From a bacterium (lineage in GTDB: Bacteria; Bacillota_I; Bacilli_A; RF39; UBA660), in contig JAQXMG010000059.1 in the NCBI GenBank assembly GCA_029012525.1, forward strand, positions 1-34,878: a stretch of 34,878 nt of DNA, given 5' to 3'. This document shows, piece after piece, positions 32,484 through 34,878 of the stretch (within the stretch, counting starts at the first letter, position 1; each line of letters opens with the position of its first letter). The notes under the pieces were generated by a model, which did not search any database, had not been told where the DNA came from, and saw only the letters and a program-made list of their open reading frames with translations. The position numbers and the translations under genes are program-made.

Positions 32484-33008
32484 CTATTTATTTGGGGCAA
32501 GTAACATAGTCATGTTTTTTCCTTCAAGTTTTGCTTTTTGTTCTACAACTGCAATATCTTTTACTGAATCAGCAAATTTGTTTAATACATCAACTCCTAA
32601 ATCAGGATGTGCAAGTTGTCTTCCTCTAAAACGTACGCATAATCTTACCTTATGTCCTTTTTCTAAGTATTTAGATGCATTAGTAACTTTAGTATTAAAA
32701 TCTCCAATATCAATAACTGGACTTAAACGATATTCCTTTAATTCCATATTACTAGCTTTTTGTTTTTTAAAAGCTTCCTTTTGTTTTTTTGCTTTTTCAT
32801 ACTTGTACTTATTATAATCCATAATTTTACAAACACCTGGATTACTATTAGGATTAATTAATACCAAGTCTAATCCAGCATAATTTGCAATTGTTAAAGC
32901 ATCTTTAATCTGTTTAACTCCTAATTGCTCTCCATTTGGACCAATTACTAAAACTTGACTATTTTTTATTTGTTCATTACATAACAAATCATTATTTTTA
33001 TTTGCTAT
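32484..33008 (-). CDS. infC: Translation initiation factor IF-3, probable ATA start
   Basis: This roughly 174-residue protein binds the 30S subunit and checks start codons. The blocks NEQIKNSQVLVIGPNGEQLG, DLVLINPNSNPGVCKIMDYN and RLCVRFRGRQLAHPDLG match IF-3. A strong GGAGG site at 33017-33021 lies 8 bases before ATA (33006-33008). The TTG at 33023 would include the Shine-Dalgarno itself, and no in-frame ATG exists before the conserved region. Non-standard AUU/AUA starts are a known feature of infC and allow IF-3 to repress itself; I therefore choose ATA. It is the first gene of infC-rpmI-rplT. Confidence 0.93.
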   Translation of the reverse strand: MANKNNDLLCNEQIKNSQVLVIGPNGEQLGVKQIKDALTIANYAGLDLVLINPNSNPGVCKIMDYNKYKYEKAKKQKEAFKKQKASNMELKEYRLSPVIDIGDFNTKVTNASKYLEKGHKVRLCVRFRGRQLAHPDLGVDVLNKFADSVKDIAVVEQKAKLEGKNMTMLLAPNK

Positions 33009-33150
33009 AAGAAACACCTCCAAATATTATAAAAAGAGTACGAAATGTACTCTTATCCACCATAAAAAATATCGTAATTTTATCTTGGCTTTTTACCCAT
33101 TGCTACTTGGCTAATCAGGTGGATATAGACATCTCTTTCCTTTTTTTACA
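33009..33150 (-). promoter_or_regulatory. infC leader, L20-type autoregulatory region
   Basis: The leader of about 140 nt between the promoter and infC has GGTGGATA (33054-33061) able to pair with TATCCACC (33118-33125). The distal segment overlaps the base of the attenuator hairpin. Two copies of AGCCAAG lie between (33084-33090 and 33106-33112). Known Firmicute L20 leaders control the same operon by attenuation. The match is by position and structure, not by a model search. Confidence 0.6.
33031..33054 (-). terminator. Attenuator hairpin in the infC leader
   Basis: On the minus strand the 8-bp stem AAGAGTAC/GTACTCTT is followed by T residues, ending about 10 bases before the infC ribosome site. 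A factor-independent terminator here would stop transcription before infC. Confidence 0.7.
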
Positions 33151-33156
33151 AGTATG

Positions 33157-33184
33157 ATTATACCATATTATATGATTTTGTCAA
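33157..33184 (-). promoter_or_regulatory. Strong sigma-A promoter for infC-rpmI-rplT
   Basis: On the minus strand: perfect TTGACA (33179-33184), 16 bases, perfect TATAAT (33157-33162). It is the best promoter in the window. Confidence 0.85.
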
Positions 33185-33596
33185 ACATTTTTTGTTTATT
33201 TATTTGATTTTTGTCTTTTTTATGAAAATATCCTATTGATTTGATAAATAAAAATGCTTATTTTATCAAAATTATTTTTATAAATTATCCTATACAAAAT
33301 AATATTATATTAGATGCAATTTCTTTTATTAACATTTTTTGCTATTTTTATTGTATTTGATAATACATCTTATGAATAGTTTATAAAAGAATTAGAAATA
33401 TATAATGCTTTATAGATTTGATCAAAACTTGCTGAAATATACCTTATTCCTTTTTTATTAAAATAATACATTTATTTGTTGATTTTATCATTTAATTATC
33501 TCACTTTTTTTCAAATAGAAAAAACAAATGCTATTAAAACATAAGTTTTTTTACTTTTTTAAATGGTTCTTAAGCTTTAAATTATAAAATTTAGCA
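33185..33596. other. AT-rich intergenic stretch without a gene
   Basis: No credible ORF or RNA gene is seen. An imperfect AT-only inverted repeat TTTGATAAA/TTTATCAAA lies at 33240-33270. The rest is A/T runs. It might be decayed sequence. Confidence 0.5.
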
Positions 33597-33665
33597 TTTT
33601 AAAAAAAGTTATCGACAAAATATTACATTCTTCGACAATATTTTTTGTCAGACAACTTTTTAAAA
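33597..33665. repeat. Long imperfect inverted repeat, possible terminator
   Basis: Left arm 33597-33624 and right arm 33637-33665 pair over about 25 positions with a few bulges, leaving a 12-base loop. T runs flank both sides, so it may end the XRE transcript. It contains one exact 0A-box match (TTCGACA, 33631-33637) and one near match (33611-33617). Confidence 0.55.
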
Positions 33666-33704
33666 CCAATTTAATTCGATAAAACAAAGTAAAAAGTTAT
33701 ATAA

Positions 33705-34490
33705 TTATTCAACATACCAAACTGGATTAAATATGCTAATGATATCTTTTTGTAGTGAGTTAACTTCACCAATTGGCATAGCCCAAAACAAATATTTATC
33801 TTTCTCATTACTAGATTCAAATACTTGAATTACAACGCAAGTTTCCTCTAAAACATTTTTAAAACACATCTTATATTCAACATAATAGTTGTTACCATTA
33901 TATCCAAATTTATTTAATTTAAAACCATCATATTTAATATTATTTTCTTCCATAGTCTTTAATCCATTTATAAAATCTAAAGTATCATAGTTAGTTATTG
34001 AAGTATGCCATTGATCTTCACTATTTTTTTCTGTTATAGATTTTTCTATTTTTTCATAATCATTTGATTTTAATAAATTATAGAATTTTTCAGAGTAATT
34101 CATAATCTTAAATGAATATAAACCAATATTTTTTATATTAATAATTAAAATTATAATAATAGTTAATATCAACAAAATAGATATTAATAATAACTTTTTA
34201 ATTGTTTTTTTTGATTTTTTTATTTCATATAAACTATTTTTTAAGTTACCATCAGTATCATTTTTGATATCTTTATCTAAAATTATATCTCCTTTAATTA
34301 ACTCATTAACTGTAACATTAAGTTCAATGCTTAAAGGTTCTAAAAGTGAAATATCAGGCATACATTTTCCAGTTTCCCATCTCGAAATACTTTTACTGCT
34401 TACTCCCAATTTTTCTGCTAAATCCTCTTGTGTCATTTTATTTTTCTTTCGCATATTTGAAATAAATTTTCCTATTTTTATTTGATTCAT
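33705..34490 (-). CDS. XRE-family regulator with membrane segment
   Basis: This 261-residue protein starts with a Cro/C1-type helix-turn-helix (about 6-60): IGKFISNMRKKNKMTQEDLA, LGVSSKSISRWETGKCMPDI. A charged linker follows, then one strong membrane segment (about 97-120), then an outside domain of about 140 residues with two Cys (YKMCFKNVLEETCVV). This layout is common in Firmicute regulators that may sense envelope or external signals; the outside domain is not recognised. GGAGGAG precedes the ATG, and a TATAAT lies at 34516-34521 on the minus strand. It is monocistronic, between two gene-poor stretches; targets are unknown. Confidence 0.85.
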   Translation of the reverse strand: MNQIKIGKFISNMRKKNKMTQEDLAEKLGVSSKSISRWETGKCMPDISLLEPLSIELNVTVNELIKGDIILDKDIKNDTDGNLKNSLYEIKKSKKTIKKLLLISILLILTIIIILIINIKNIGLYSFKIMNYSEKFYNLLKSNDYEKIEKSITEKNSEDQWHTSITNYDTLDFINGLKTMEENNIKYDGFKLNKFGYNGNNYYVEYKMCFKNVLEETCVVIQVFESSNEKDKYLFWAMPIGEVNSLQKDIISIFNPVWYVE

Positions 34491-34878
34491 AATTTTATCT
34501 CCTCCACATAATAAAATTATAATATTATTTTAATACTTTACAGGACATAAATCGAGAATTAATAAAATTTCAAATAACTATGTTTTTGTCTCTGTTGTCA
34601 AGAGCTTTTTTGAGACCATTATCAAATATTTGTCCAAATAGTTTATTTGTCTCTTTTCATTTCCTATGAAATCACAAATTAAAAGTTATATCATATTTCC
34701 AATTATTATACTATTTTTAATACTTCCTTCGCCACTAAAACTAAATATAGAATAAGTAACATATTATACTGTCGATATTAAATTTATTATTACTAAAAAA
34801 GGATATTATTTTTTTTATAATACTCCTCCCACTGACATGAATTTTTGTTTGTATATCTTTTTGCTCCTTTTTTGTTTC
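34491..34878. other. Intergenic stretch with unresolved open frames at the window edge
   Basis: Positions 34491-34560 hold the XRE promoter region. On the minus strand a 27-codon stretch without a start (about 34572-34655, containing NKLFGQIFDNGLKKALDN) looks coding-like but is not a gene. From 34878 leftwards all three minus frames are open for 20 or more codons; one ends KQKFMSVGGVL with a stop near 34815 and another runs to 34741. A cut gene may end here, but I cannot choose the frame. Confidence 0.3.

Noticed and set aside
702..33008. Use of TGA as tryptophan (code 4)
   Set aside because: Genes reach full family length with TGA read as stop, and the tryptophans checked are TGG.
33054..33125. 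T-box riboswitch in the infC leader (GGTGG motif)
   Set aside because: The full T-box core is absent and the downstream genes are translation factors with a known L20 leader.
33176..33186. 0A-like TTTTGTCAAA near infC
   Set aside because: It is the reverse complement of the perfect TTGACA -35 box.
33609..33617. DnaA-box-like ttatcgaca suggesting an origin
   Set aside because: A single one-mismatch copy in an inverted repeat, with no dnaA, dnaN or DnaA-box cluster.
34771..34780. 0A-like TGTCGAT near the right edge
   Set aside because: One core mismatch and no promoter or gene nearby.

Overview
The window is very AT-rich, standard-code bacterial DNA. It looks like a low-GC Bacilli or Mollicutes-adjacent Firmicute, probably a gut-type lineage with a reduced genome (inference). 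The evidence is Spo0A, Firmicute-style Shine-Dalgarno sites, sigma-A-type promoters, an infC-rpmI-rplT operon with an L20-type leader, and SipW/TasA-type secretion genes. Every supported gene except one (23254-23847) is on the minus strand, so transcription runs right to left. No tRNA, rRNA, CRISPR array or complete transposon was seen.

Left part (1-8650), housekeeping and regulation: two tandem sigma-70 genes, the second cut by the window start; an ATPase translationally coupled to gpmI; spo0A; a coupled pgk-tpiA pair; a small unknown gene; frr. Most of these units have their own recognisable promoter and hairpin terminator.

Centre (8650-29820), about 21 kb of surface and secretion genes. 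Operon A (promoter near 29750, terminator near 23890) reads: membrane-anchored secreted protein, unknown cytosolic protein, membrane-anchored McrB-type AAA+ ATPase, probable DUF2357-type partner, SipW-type signal peptidase, TasA-like substrate. Operon B (promoter near 23100, reading to about 9859) reads: anchored secreted protein, TasA-like protein, a 2472-residue GGN-repeat protein, a 43-residue microprotein, a coiled-coil protein, a degenerate SipW-like protein, TasA-like protein, SipW peptidase, TasA-like protein. Another large TasA-like gene (8649-9755) follows with its own promoter, which carries an exact 0A-box match in its spacer. A lone TasA-like gene (23254-23847) is divergent from operon B. 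Together these look like a machine for making, processing and perhaps controlling a TasA-like surface fibre or matrix with a giant beta-solenoid adhesin. The stable inclusion of the AAA+/DUF2357 pair is the most unusual part.

Right part (29820-33185), translation genes: rpsB-tsf and infC-rpmI-rplT. S2 carries an added Rho_N/SAP-like tail, and infC appears to start at ATA behind an attenuator leader. The right end (33185-34878) holds a long inverted repeat, an XRE regulator with a membrane segment, and AT-rich DNA with unresolved open frames at the edge.
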